A stretch of 13,904 bases of DNA from an uncultured Agathobaculum sp. (GTDB lineage Bacteria; Bacillota; Clostridia; Oscillospirales; Butyricicoccaceae). The position numbers were made by a program, and so were the translations under genes. The notes beneath the pieces were generated by a model. That model was given only the letters and a program-made list of their open reading frames with translations, did not search any database and was not told the origin of the DNA. Location: contig CAKSVR010000053.1 of assembly GCA_934504345.1 (NCBI GenBank), forward strand, positions 1 to 13,904, read 5' to 3'. Of this stretch, positions 1 through 6,621 are shown piece after piece (the first letter of the stretch is position 1; the number at the start of each line of letters is the position of its first letter).

Positions 1-1
1 G

Positions 2-1237
2 ACCCTGGGCGACATCAAGCTCAGCGCCGAGGCGACCGACGGCGGCCAGGTGATCCCCGGCACCATCGCCTGGGAGGCCCCCCTCACCACCGTTCCCGCC
101 GCGGGCCAGGCGACCTACCGCTGGACCTTCACCCCGGACGACACCATGCAATATCTCACCGCCTCCAACACGATCAGATTCTCGGTGGACAAGGCCACCC
201 CCACCGGCGAGCCGAAGTACACGGCCATCACCTCGGGCGGCAAAACGCTCGCAGATGCAGGTTTGACTGCTGAGGGCGGTACGTTCAGCGTGCCCGGTAC
301 GGTAAAATGGGCCGATGCAGCGGATACCGCTGTCAAGGCGAACACGGCGTACACATGGAAGTTCACGCCGAAGGACACCGTCAACTACACCGAGCTGACC
401 GGCAGCATCACGCTGTACCGCGTTTCCTCCTCCGGCGGAGGCGGCGGTTCGTCCGTACCGACCTACAAGCCGTCTGTTGCGCCGTCCAAGGATGGCACGA
501 CCGCAGTTTCCAATCCGAACCCGAAAAAGGGCGATACGGTAACGATCACACCCAAACCGGCGGACGGAAACGAGGTTTCCAAGGTTATCGTGACGGACAA
601 GAACGGCAAGACCATCGAAGTCAAGGCAAATGCCGACGGTACTTACCGCTTTGTTCAGCCGGACAGCGCCGTTGCGATTCAGGTAGTATATCAGCCGAAA
701 CAGACCGCGCAGACGGACTTTGCGGACGTTTCCGCAGCGCACTTCGCGTATGATGCGGTCAAGTGGGCGGCTGAGAACGGCATTACCGGCGGTATCGGCG
801 ATAACCTGTTCGCGCCGAGCCAGTCCTGCACCAGAGCGCAGATCGTAACGTTCCTGTGGCGTGCGGCGGGCTCGCCCGAGCCGAAGTCGCTGAGCGGCCT
901 CACGGATGTTCCGGCAGATGCGTACTACGCCAAAGCGGTCGCGTGGGCGGTCGAAAACGGCATCACCGGCGGTATCGGCGATGGTCTGTTTGCTCCCGAT
1001 GCGACCTGCACGAGAGCCCAGAGCGTAACCTTCCTTGCGCGGGCGCTGAATGCCAAGGCAAACGGCAAGGCCGACTTCACAGACGTTCCGGCCGACAGCT
1101 ACTACGCCGAAGCAGTCGCGTGGGCGGTCGAGAATGGCGTAACGAACGGCATGGGCGACAATCGGTTTGCACCGAACCAGCATTGCACGCGGGCGCAGAT
1201 CGTTACGTTCCTGTACCGCGCCTATAACGGAAAGTAA
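2..1237 (+). CDS. SLH-domain surface protein, 3' part (5' end outside window)
   Basis: The reading frame is open from base 2, so the gene starts upstream; a GTG at 50 is only an internal codon. The visible protein has two Ig-like repeats (about 2-200 and 205-425), each with a PGT-(I/V)-x-W core, Y-x-W-x-FTP and a DT-x-x-Y motif. Next come a Ser/Gly-rich linker (about 424-456) and a beta-rich KKGDTVTITPKP domain of the kind that often precedes SLH repeats. Three S-layer homology domains follow (about 713-874, 893-1050, 1070-1228), each with the sequence CTRAQ before VTFL. SLH triplets bind secondary cell-wall polymers non-covalently, so this is probably a wall-associated exported protein; its N-terminal function is not visible. 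Codon composition changes sharply at about base 241. A strong terminator follows the stop. Family assignment is sure; the substrate or role is unknown. Confidence 0.93.
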   Translation, partial: TLGDIKLSAEATDGGQVIPGTIAWEAPLTTVPAAGQATYRWTFTPDDTMQYLTASNTIRFSVDKATPTGEPKYTAITSGGKTLADAGLTAEGGTFSVPGTVKWADAADTAVKANTAYTWKFTPKDTVNYTELTGSITLYRVSSSGGGGGSSVPTYKPSVAPSKDGTTAVSNPNPKKGDTVTITPKPADGNEVSKVIVTDKNGKTIEVKANADGTYRFVQPDSAVAIQVVYQPKQTAQTDFADVSAAHFAYDAVKWAAENGITGGIGDNLFAPSQSCTRAQIVTFLWRAAGSPEPKSLSGLTDVPADAYYAKAVAWAVENGITGGIGDGLFAPDATCTRAQSVTFLARALNAKANGKADFTDVPADSYYAEAVAWAVENGVTNGMGDNRFAPNQHCTRAQIVTFLYRAYNGK

Positions 1238-1257
1238 CGCCAAACACCGAAACGAGC

Positions 1258-1290
1258 AAAAGCGGAGCCGCTGAATGCGGCTCCGCTTTT
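1258..1290 (+). terminator. intrinsic terminator after SLH gene
   Basis: This is a perfect 14-bp inverted repeat (arms 1258-1271 and 1277-1290) with loop TGAAT. The core is AGCGGAGCCGC paired with GCGGCTCCGCT, flanked by AAA on the left and TTT on the right, so it could stop transcription from either side. It starts 21 bases after the SLH stop codon. Confidence 0.9.
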
Positions 1291-1316
1291 CGCATCAAGA
1301 GTATTGCCCTTTCCTA

Positions 1317-1345
1317 TTGCACTCTGACGGGAAATGCAATATAAT
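1317..1345 (+). promoter_or_regulatory. sigma-A-type promoter for the stalk-domain protein
   Basis: A perfect TATAAT lies at 1340-1345, with TTGCAC 17 bases upstream at 1317-1322 (the first three bases match the -35 consensus). It sits between the terminator at 1258-1290 and the gene starting at 1391, so that gene is probably transcribed on its own. Confidence 0.6.
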
Positions 1346-1390
1346 GGGAATACAAAAGCCAATACAGAATCAATAAAAGGAGTGCATACC

Positions 1391-2095
1391 ATGAAAAACC
1401 TGCATTTACTGAAGCGGCTGTCCGCACTGGCCCTGTGCGTTGGCGCAGTCGGCACAACGGCGCTCGCGGCAAATACCGTCACCAAAACGATCTATGCGAC
1501 CTATCGCGGCATTCGCATCATGGTGGACGGCACGGTGATAACGCCCAAGGACTCCAAGGGCAATACGGTGGAGCCGTTCATCTCCAACGGCACGACCTAT
1601 GTGCCGCTCCGCGCGGTGAGCGAGGCGCTCGGCAAGCAGGTCACATGGGACGGCGATGCGAATATGATCTACATTGGCGAAAAGCCGGCAGCTGACGGCA
1701 CCTATCTGCTGCCGAGCCAGACTCTCGCCGCACAGGTTTACGGCGAAAACGACAGCAAAGTAAAGCTGTACGGCGGCACGACCGCAAAGACTGCGGTCTA
1801 CTTCACCGATGACGGAGAGGTTTACGCGCTTTACGATCTGGGCGGCAAATACAAGACGATTTCGTTCGATGCGGCGATCAGCGATTATAATATCGCGCTC
1901 AATGCGGAGCGCACCAGCTTCGTGGTATATGTGGACGGCGTGCAGAAAACGGAGATTCCGCGCACATACAGCATGGAGCCGTATCATGTAGAGCTGGATG
2001 TGACCGGCGCCCAGACGGTGAAGATCGTCAAGACGTACTATTCGTTTATGAATACCGATGACAGCTATATCATCGCGGATTTTGTCGCAAAGTAA
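1391..2095 (+). CDS. secreted protein with copper-amine-oxidase-N-like stalk domain
   Basis: The product has 234 residues. I chose ATG 1391 because AAGGAG lies 8 bases upstream and the N-terminus is a textbook signal peptide (KNLHLLKR, hydrophobic core, cleavage near ALA-A). Residues about 30-78 resemble the copper amine oxidase N-terminal 'stalk' domain (PF07833): IMVDGTVI, then TYVPLRAVSEALGKQVTWD and MIYIG. This module is common in exported Clostridia proteins and does not itself imply oxidase activity. The C-terminal half (about 85-234), with YDLGGKYKTISFDAAI and FVVYVDG motifs, resembles an NPCBM-like carbohydrate-binding beta-sandwich; that assignment is by recognition only. It is probably a secreted, wall-associated binding protein with no visible catalytic site. 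It is monocistronic, with its own promoter and a terminator just downstream. An ATG at 1334 in the same frame has no ribosome site and is rejected. Confidence 0.87.
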   Translation: MKNLHLLKRLSALALCVGAVGTTALAANTVTKTIYATYRGIRIMVDGTVITPKDSKGNTVEPFISNGTTYVPLRAVSEALGKQVTWDGDANMIYIGEKPAADGTYLLPSQTLAAQVYGENDSKVKLYGGTTAKTAVYFTDDGEVYALYDLGGKYKTISFDAAISDYNIALNAERTSFVVYVDGVQKTEIPRTYSMEPYHVELDVTGAQTVKIVKTYYSFMNTDDSYIIADFVAK

Positions 2096-2111
2096 GGGAA
2101 ACAGAATACAA

Positions 2112-2150
2112 ATGCAAAAAACGAGAGAAACTGCGGTTTCTCCCGTTTTT
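2112..2150. terminator. bidirectional intrinsic terminator
   Basis: The stem is GAGAAAC (2125-2131) paired with GTTTCTC (2136-2142), loop TGCG, extended through one A/C mismatch by CG pairs. A run of A on the left faces a run of T on the right. On the plus strand it ends the stalk-domain gene. On the minus strand the stem is followed by six T residues, so it also suits termination of the small leftward unit that starts near 2410. Confidence 0.8.
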
Positions 2151-2165
2151 GCATATTCGGCAGCC

Positions 2166-2198
2166 ATCCCGCATGGAATAGAGCCCCATGCGTTGGAT
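2166..2198 (-). other. imperfect hairpin between small ORF and terminator
   Basis: CGCATGG (2170-2176) pairs with CCATGCG (2186-2192). The stem is extended by ATCC (2166-2169) with GGAT (2195-2198) across a TT bulge, giving about 11 bp with a nine-base loop. It has no T-run, so it is not a terminator. It lies inside the putative leftward transcript from 2417 to 2112. Function unknown. Confidence 0.35.
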
Positions 2199-2276
2199 AC
2201 AGTTTCAACAAGTTTGTATTGGTAAACATCGCAAACGCTCCCCGCCAGAGCACGGTTTCATCAAGTATTGATACGG

Positions 2277-2384
2277 TCATTTCGACTCATTTTCCGCCGC
2301 CTCTCTTTGCAGTTCGTTTCTTGCCATATCAAATTCCGCGCCGGAGCGAATGGGATTGCCCTGCTCTCCCTGTTTTTCTGCCAT
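2277..2384 (-). CDS. possible 35-residue hydrophilic small protein
   Basis: This short ORF is not recognised as any family. The peptide is strongly hydrophilic and Glu/Asn/Arg-rich (for example ARNELQREAAENESK at the C-terminus) and could form a helix. Support comes from context. An extended -10 promoter lies 33 bases upstream, AGAAGG sits 8 bases before the ATG, and a terminator with a six-T tail follows at 2150-2112. Its stop overlaps the ATG of a second 71-codon frame (2065-2280). That frame runs through the terminator stem into the 3' end of the neighbouring gene, so I do not call it. The ORF may be real, a relic of an element, or chance within a small RNA. Confidence 0.35.
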   Translation of the reverse strand: MAEKQGEQGNPIRSGAEFDMARNELQREAAENESK

Positions 2385-2416
2385 AAAACCGGCCTTCTGT
2401 CATCTCTTTTGAGGAC

Positions 2417-2425
2417 AGTATAGCA
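2417..2425 (-). promoter_or_regulatory. extended -10 promoter, leftward
   Basis: Read on the minus strand the sequence is TGCTATACT, an extended -10 (TGnTATACT). The hexamer 17 bases upstream (ACCCTG) is poor, as is tolerated for extended -10 promoters. It would drive the 35-codon ORF at 2384-2277. Three plus-strand promoters in this window share the TGnTATACT core. Confidence 0.45.
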
Positions 2426-2461
2426 AAACGCCGCGACAACAGGGTGGTGGTGTCTCAAAAA

Positions 2462-3286
2462 TTATTTATCGTTTTTTAGCTGCTTCAAACGCTCCGCATA
2501 TAGACCATACCCCATATTGGAGGCTTCCGCAATCATAATCGGGAACGGATAGTTGTCCGGATCGATCGCTTCGATGGCGGCGGGGAGGATCGCGCTTTCC
2601 GGATCGTGGTTCGCGAAGATAAAAATTGCTTCCGGGTTCAGCGGGCTGATGCGGAATTCGGGCAGTTCATTCTTCGGATTGATCTGGAATTCATGCAGTA
2701 TATCCTCCTGCCCGGCTACCAGCCCCAGCGCACACTTCTGTGCAAAAACGACAGACATATCCTCGCAGAACTGCTTCACCTTTTCTTTATCGCTGAGAAA
2801 CGTTCGAAAATCCTCCAGATGTTTTTCAATCCCGGCAGATCCTTTTAACGCACCGTCGCCGTATTTTACCTCTATCAGTGCCAGCGATAGTTTGCAGCGG
2901 TTCTTTCGGACTGCACCGTTGGACAGCCATTTCAGGCCGACCATATCAAATCGGGAACTGCCCTCGACAAATTCAATATCCGCAATGTAATAGTCTGTGC
3001 CGTTGGAGATTTTGCCGTGGCTGTTGTTCTCGCGTGCGATGACCTGCTGGAACTCCCGTTCGTATTTCGGGTACGCATGGAACCACCAGTCCATGGCCTG
3101 TTTGTAGAACGGCAGTTGTGCCGCCGCTTCTGTGGGGGATGGGTGTGCCTCCAGCGGTTCGGAACCGGCTGTGAAGTATAAGGGAGAGTGGTATCCGTTA
3201 TGCGCGGGAGAACTTACTGAAAAATTCTGTCCAGATGCGAAACGGCATTTCAGCCATGGATTCGCGCGGATAGCGCTGGATTTCAT
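2462..3286 (-). CDS. hypothetical protein with PD-(D/E)XK-like core
   Basis: About 274 residues from ATG 3286. The frame is open back to a TTG at 3382 (306 residues), but neither start has a clear ribosome site, so the true start is unresolved and the 5' end may be eroded. The body reads as genuine protein: HPSPTEAAAQLPFYKQAMDWWF near residues 48-69, then SRFDMVG (Asp114) followed by LALIEVKYGDG (Glu139, Lys141). This D...ExK arrangement on predicted beta-strands resembles a PD-(D/E)XK nuclease-fold core. The C-terminal part has a beta-strand (AIFIFANHD) and an MIAEASNMGYGLY segment. I do not recognise a named family, and a DNA target, if any, is unknown. The gene points away from the polysaccharide genes and is probably unrelated to them. 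Nuclease assignment is inference from the motif alone. Confidence 0.7.
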   Translation of the reverse strand: MKSSAIRANPWLKCRFASGQNFSVSSPAHNGYHSPLYFTAGSEPLEAHPSPTEAAAQLPFYKQAMDWWFHAYPKYEREFQQVIARENNSHGKISNGTDYYIADIEFVEGSSRFDMVGLKWLSNGAVRKNRCKLSLALIEVKYGDGALKGSAGIEKHLEDFRTFLSDKEKVKQFCEDMSVVFAQKCALGLVAGQEDILHEFQINPKNELPEFRISPLNPEAIFIFANHDPESAILPAAIEAIDPDNYPFPIMIAEASNMGYGLYAERLKQLKNDK

Positions 3287-3341
3287 CCTGTCAGACCGCA
3301 GTATCTTCAAGGTGGTTGGTCTTGATGAAGCAGAATAGGGA

Positions 3342-3370
3342 TGTACTTTTGATAAAAGATGTGATATACT
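3342..3370 (+). promoter_or_regulatory. extended -10 promoter for the membrane-anchored protein at 3453
   Basis: TGATATACT (3362-3370) is an extended -10. TGTACT, 17 bases upstream at 3342-3347, is a weak -35. The start of transcription would be near 3377, just before an inverted repeat. Confidence 0.5.
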
Positions 3371-3386
3371 GACATACAACAAATAT

Positions 3387-3420
3387 AAGATAGGAAATAT
3401 CTGTATTACTCGCCTATCTT
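3387..3420 (+). promoter_or_regulatory. inverted repeat in leader of the gene at 3453
   Basis: AAGATAGG (3387-3394) and CCTATCTT (3413-3420) form an 8-bp perfect inverted repeat with an 18-base spacer, starting about 10 bases after the predicted transcription start. It could be an operator or a leader hairpin. Only three T residues end the right arm, so it is not a good terminator. Confidence 0.4.
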
Positions 3421-3452
3421 TCGCAGGATATTAAACGAATGGAGCAATATTT

Positions 3453-4397
3453 ATGCAGAAAAGAGTACCGATAATCGCTGTTATAGCAATTATCGTGATA
3501 GCTATAGGCTTTGGCGGGCTTATTGTGGTGCAAAGGCGGCATGAAGAACAGCAAACTGCACATATTCAAGCATTACAAGAAGAAGCTGCGCCATATGAGG
3601 ATGAAATAAGTGCAATTCAAGCAGATTTAGAAAATCACGAAAAGGCATTTTATTCAGAAGAACAGCCGGTGGCTAACGCAGTGATTTGTTTTGCACCGAC
3701 TTCTGCGGATGATCTTGATGTAGTCAAAAAACTGACAGAAAATTACGATCTTACGCCTGCAATCCTGCTGAACTGTTCGCAAAGCACATCAGCACTGAGA
3801 CAGTATTTATGGAGGATTACCTACGAAAAGTATGATATTCTTTTGACAAGCGATACGTTCGATGAAACAGTGCTGAAAACGGCAGATGAGATTTGCGAAC
3901 TATTGCCCTCGTATATGTATACAAATCAGCCGGCATTTTTGCTGAAAGATACACTGGATACAGATACAAATCGAAAACTGCTGTCTGAGCATGGTTACAA
4001 AAATATGTTCCGATATAGTGAGTCGTTGGAATCCGGAAGCGATGGAGATACGCTGTATTTGCCGTATAAATTCATGGATACAACAATAGAATATGGCAAC
4101 TTTGCAGATGCAGTGGTAAATACACATGGTGGCGCAGCACTGGTCTTTGACTTGCAAGAGATGAAGAACGGAAAATTTGCAGAAACGGATGTTACAGATT
4201 TCCTGAACGTTCTGAATTCGCGTAAGTCTGAAGAAAAACTCAACTATGTGGATTTTACAGCAGCATTCACTGCTTTGCAGGAAAGCGAAGGCAAGGTGCA
4301 GCAGTATAATAGCTACAAGACTGAACAGGAAGCGCGTTTGAAATCGCTCCAAACACAGGTTCGCGAAATCTACGGACACTGGAATGACTATCAGTAA
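3453..4397 (+). CDS. membrane-anchored extracytoplasmic protein, unknown function
   Basis: The product has 314 residues. GGAG lies 8 bases before the ATG. The N-terminus is a signal anchor: KR, then a hydrophobic helix at about 6-27 rich in Ile and Val, followed by RRH. Residues about 29-68 are Glu/Gln-rich and likely coiled coil. The main domain (about 75-285) starts with the strand NAVICFAPTS and shows alternating strands and helices (LTPAILLNCS, YDILLTSDTF, GAALVFDL). The layout recalls the NodB/polysaccharide deacetylase barrel, but the metal-binding Asp and His motifs are not visible, so that is a guess at fold only. A charged C-terminal helix (about 275-310) may be a second coiled coil. 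It is probably exposed outside the membrane, near wall-polymer enzymes. The gene is AT-richer than the SLH gene, has its own extended -10 promoter and ends in a strong terminator. Confidence 0.8.
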   Translation: MQKRVPIIAVIAIIVIAIGFGGLIVVQRRHEEQQTAHIQALQEEAAPYEDEISAIQADLENHEKAFYSEEQPVANAVICFAPTSADDLDVVKKLTENYDLTPAILLNCSQSTSALRQYLWRITYEKYDILLTSDTFDETVLKTADEICELLPSYMYTNQPAFLLKDTLDTDTNRKLLSEHGYKNMFRYSESLESGSDGDTLYLPYKFMDTTIEYGNFADAVVNTHGGAALVFDLQEMKNGKFAETDVTDFLNVLNSRKSEEKLNYVDFTAAFTALQESEGKVQQYNSYKTEQEARLKSLQTQVREIYGHWNDYQ

Positions 4398-4417
4398 TTT
4401 GCACTAATTTGAATCAT

Positions 4418-4450
4418 TAAGGCTCTGGCGTTATGACAGAGCCTTATTTT
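4418..4450 (+). terminator. intrinsic terminator after the gene at 3453
   Basis: TAAGGCTCTG (4418-4427) pairs with CAGAGCCTTA (4437-4446), nine-base loop, followed by TTTT. It starts 20 bases after the stop codon. Confidence 0.88.
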
Positions 4451-4604
4451 GATACCAGAAACCACTTTGCAGGATGCATCCCTATGGATTGTTCCGGAGC
4501 GAATACAGAAGAAAGCAACTATTTGAATAACTAATTTATTGAAATACATTCAAAATATATAAAGATACGCATAAAAATATAGCAATATTGGTAACGCAAA
4601 GATA

Positions 4605-4633
4605 TTGTAGTTTCTGGTGGAATCTGGTATACT
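4605..4633 (+). promoter_or_regulatory. extended -10 promoter for rmlA-like gene
   Basis: TGGTATACT (4625-4633) with TTGTAG 17 bases upstream (4605-4610). The upstream 70 bases are very AT-rich and could act as an UP-element. The 305-base gap between genes also holds the preceding terminator and, in the leader, a hairpin at 4651-4676 (GCGCA/TGCGC with outer GACA/TGTC). I see nothing else in it. Confidence 0.6.
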
Positions 4634-4702
4634 AAGGTTAAGATAGCAAAGACAGCGCAAAATGCGCGAAAATGTCGAAAAATACAGAAATAGAGGGATC
4701 AT

Positions 4703-5560
4703 GTGAAAGGTCTAATTCTAGCTGCTGGCAAAGGTACACGTTTGTACCCGATGACGAAGCCAATGAGTAAGCCGCTTCTGCCGGTTTACGATAAACCGAT
4801 GATTTATTATCCGCTGTCAATTTTAATGCAGGCGGGTATTTCCGAAGTGATGGTCATCGTACCGCCAAATGAAACCGACACATTCTATGCTCTGCTGGGC
4901 GATGGCAGTCAGTTCGGTATCAATATTTGCTATGCGGAACAGCCGGTTGCACGCGGTATCGCGGATGCACTGCTTATTGGCCGTGAGTTCGTAGGCGATG
5001 ATTCGGTATGTTTGGTGCTGGGGGACAATATTTTCTACAGCAGTACATTGACTGAAATGCTGAGTAAGGGTGCACAGCAGGAAAGCGGTGCGACAGTATT
5101 CGGTTACTGGGTAGAGAATCCTCGTCCGTTTGGCGTAGTCGAATTTGACGAAAGCGGTCATGCGATTTCTATCGAGGAGAAACCGAAAAATCCCAAGAGC
5201 AATTATATCATTCCGGGCATTTACTTCTACGATAATCAGGCGATGGAGATTGCAGCCGGACTGAAACCGTCTGCGCGCGGCGAACTGGAAATTACGGATG
5301 TTAATCTTGCATACTTGGAGCGTAACCAGTTACAGGTAGTTGCACTGGATCGTGATGTTGTATGGCTGGATGCTGGTACGGCAGACAGCTTGATGGATGC
5401 GGGTCAGACGATTCGCAAGATTCAGGAAGAAACCGGCCGCTATGTTGGCTGTCTGGAAGAACTGGCGTATAATCAGGGTTGGCTGGCACAGGAACAGGTA
5501 CATCAGGCAGGCACAGAGCTGGGAATGACACTTTATGGTCAGTATTTGCAGTGTTTGTAA
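4703..5560 (+). CDS. rmlA: glucose-1-phosphate thymidylyltransferase-like nucleotidyltransferase
   Basis: The product has 285 residues, matching the RmlA/RfbA family length. It joins a sugar 1-phosphate to a nucleoside triphosphate (classically glucose-1-phosphate plus dTTP to dTDP-glucose), feeding surface-glycan synthesis in the cytosol. Seen: the nucleotide-binding signature GLILAAGKGTRLYP (residues 3-16), SKPLLPVYDKPMIYYPLS (22-39), metal-binding LGDNIFY (Asp108), IEEKP (157-161), GELEITDVN (193-201) and WLDAGT (Asp223). The start is GTG 4703, five bases after AGAGGG; the ATG two bases earlier is immediately followed by a stop in its own frame. It has its own promoter and terminator. No rmlB, rmlC or rmlD lies in the window, so the sugar made is uncertain; other nucleotide-sugar specificities in the same family are possible. 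Confidence 0.92.
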   Translation: MKGLILAAGKGTRLYPMTKPMSKPLLPVYDKPMIYYPLSILMQAGISEVMVIVPPNETDTFYALLGDGSQFGINICYAEQPVARGIADALLIGREFVGDDSVCLVLGDNIFYSSTLTEMLSKGAQQESGATVFGYWVENPRPFGVVEFDESGHAISIEEKPKNPKSNYIIPGIYFYDNQAMEIAAGLKPSARGELEITDVNLAYLERNQLQVVALDRDVVWLDAGTADSLMDAGQTIRKIQEETGRYVGCLEELAYNQGWLAQEQVHQAGTELGMTLYGQYLQCL

Positions 5561-5600
5561 GCGAATATTAGTGTGAGTCAACATTTATTGGATTATATGG

Positions 5601-5636
5601 AATCTCCTTCAATACATCATGGTTGAAGGAGGTTTT
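5601..5636 (+). terminator. intrinsic terminator after rmlA-like gene
   Basis: CTCCTTCAA (5604-5612) pairs with TTGAAGGAG (5623-5631), extended by one G-U and two A-T pairs, ten-base loop, then GTTTTCC. It separates rmlA from the downstream operon. Confidence 0.85.
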
Positions 5637-5724
5637 CCTTTCTGGTAAAAATGGCAGAATCATGCGAAAAAATAAAGGGATTTGCAACAATACATATAAA
5701 TCTGTAAAATAATGTTTTTACTGC

Positions 5725-5753
5725 TTGCTAACTGTGGGTAAGGGTGGTATACT
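5725..5753 (+). promoter_or_regulatory. extended -10 promoter of the polysaccharide operon
   Basis: TGGTATACT (5745-5753) with TTGCTA 17 bases upstream (5725-5730). This is the best of the three TGnTATACT promoters. Predicted transcription start is near 5760, giving a leader of about 90 bases before the first gene. Confidence 0.65.
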
Positions 5754-5775
5754 ACATATGAATTATAATATTCGG

Positions 5776-5798
5776 GACAGTATCATGTTGATGCTGTC
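5776..5798 (+). promoter_or_regulatory. leader hairpin of the polysaccharide operon
   Basis: GACAGTATCA (5776-5785) pairs with TGATGCTGTC (5789-5798) through ten positions including one U-G pair, with a TGT loop. No T-run follows, so it is not a terminator. Its place about 16 bases into the transcript suits an RNA element for antitermination or stability. LoaP-type antiterminators of Firmicutes polysaccharide operons are known to use small leader hairpins, but no loaP gene is in view. Confidence 0.45.
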
Positions 5799-5850
5799 AA
5801 CAGAACACAAATAATATGAGAGAATATGTAGGCTTTGTGGGGTTTGAAAC

Positions 5851-6621
5851 ATGGTAAAAGAACGAGATAATGAAGAAGTAGAAATTGACTTACTCGCTCT
5901 TGCACGTGCGTTGTGGCGCAGAGCATGGGCAGTTATCCTGGCAATGCTGATCGGCGGTGCGGCGATGTTCTCGTATGCATCGTTCCTTATCACGCCGTTG
6001 TATCAGGCAAAAGCGCTGATGTATGTCAACAGCAGTTCGCTGTCGGTCGGCAATACGAAGCTGAGTATCTCGCAGGCGGAGCTGTCTGCGGCGCAGAGCC
6101 TTGTTGATACCTATATCGTAATTTTAAATTCGCGCACTACATTGAATGATGTAATCAAAGAGGCTGAGGTTCCGTACACCTATGAGCAGCTGTCGTCGAT
6201 GATCTCTGCACAGGCTGTAAACTCCACTGAGGTTTTTGAGGTGGTCGTAACGGATGCCAATCCGCAGGAGGCAGAGAAGATTGCCAATGCGATTGCAGAT
6301 GTTCTGCCGAATAAGATCGCAGCAATCGTGGAAGGCAGCTCTGCGCGTATTGTTGACTATGCGGTAGTTCCGTCGCAGAAGTCCTCTCCGAATATCACGA
6401 AGCTCACGGCGATGGGATTGCTTGCTGGTTTTGTACTGAGTGCAGCAGTCATCATTGTCCTTGAACTGATGGATGAAACGATCCATGATGAGGATTATCT
6501 GGCTCAGAATTTCGATCTGCCCGTTCTGGCTGCTATTCCGGATATGCTGAATAGTGGAAAGGACAAGGGATATTACAAGTACGGCTCTTATGGAGCATAT
6601 GAGCAGGAGGCTGAAAAATGA
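5851..6621 (+). CDS. CpsC/Wzz-type chain-length determinant and BY-kinase modulator
   Basis: The product has 256 residues, typical of the Gram-positive modulators (CpsC, CapA, YveK). It sits in the membrane, activates the partner tyrosine kinase and sets polymer chain length or export. Seen: a cytosolic start with EIDLLALARALWRRAWAVI (11-29), membrane helix 1 (about 25-47), an extracytoplasmic domain with YQAKALMYVN and a long helical stretch (70-160), the Pro-containing VVPSQKSSPN (172-181) just before membrane helix 2 (about 184-205), and a cytosolic tail with DETIHDEDYL (208-217). The last 16 residues hold five tyrosines (241, 242, 244, 247, 250), which is unusual because the Tyr cluster is normally on the kinase. 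The ribosome site is weak (GTGGGG, 8 bases before ATG). The stop overlaps the next start (ATGA). Confidence 0.92.
   Translation: MVKERDNEEVEIDLLALARALWRRAWAVILAMLIGGAAMFSYASFLITPLYQAKALMYVNSSSLSVGNTKLSISQAELSAAQSLVDTYIVILNSRTTLNDVIKEAEVPYTYEQLSSMISAQAVNSTEVFEVVVTDANPQEAEKIANAIADVLPNKIAAIVEGSSARIVDYAVVPSQKSSPNITKLTAMGLLAGFVLSAAVIIVLELMDETIHDEDYLAQNFDLPVLAAIPDMLNSGKDKGYYKYGSYGAYEQEAEK

Noticed and set aside
690..1230. direct repeats in the SLH region as a mobile or CRISPR-like array
   Set aside because: The repeats are coding SLH domains with differing codons and no spacers.
1406..2167. 253-codon minus-strand frame opposite the stalk-domain gene
   Set aside because: It mirrors a well-supported secreted protein gene, has Ile/Arg/His-rich low-quality composition and no ribosome site.
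2065..2280. 71-codon minus-strand frame whose ATG overlaps the stop of the 35-codon ORF
   Set aside because: It reads through a strong terminator stem and into the 3' end of the stalk-domain gene, so its message would end before its stop codon.
5776..5798. leader hairpin as an intrinsic terminator or riboswitch
   Set aside because: No T-run follows it and it is too small for a known riboswitch class; kept only as a possible RNA or protein-binding element.
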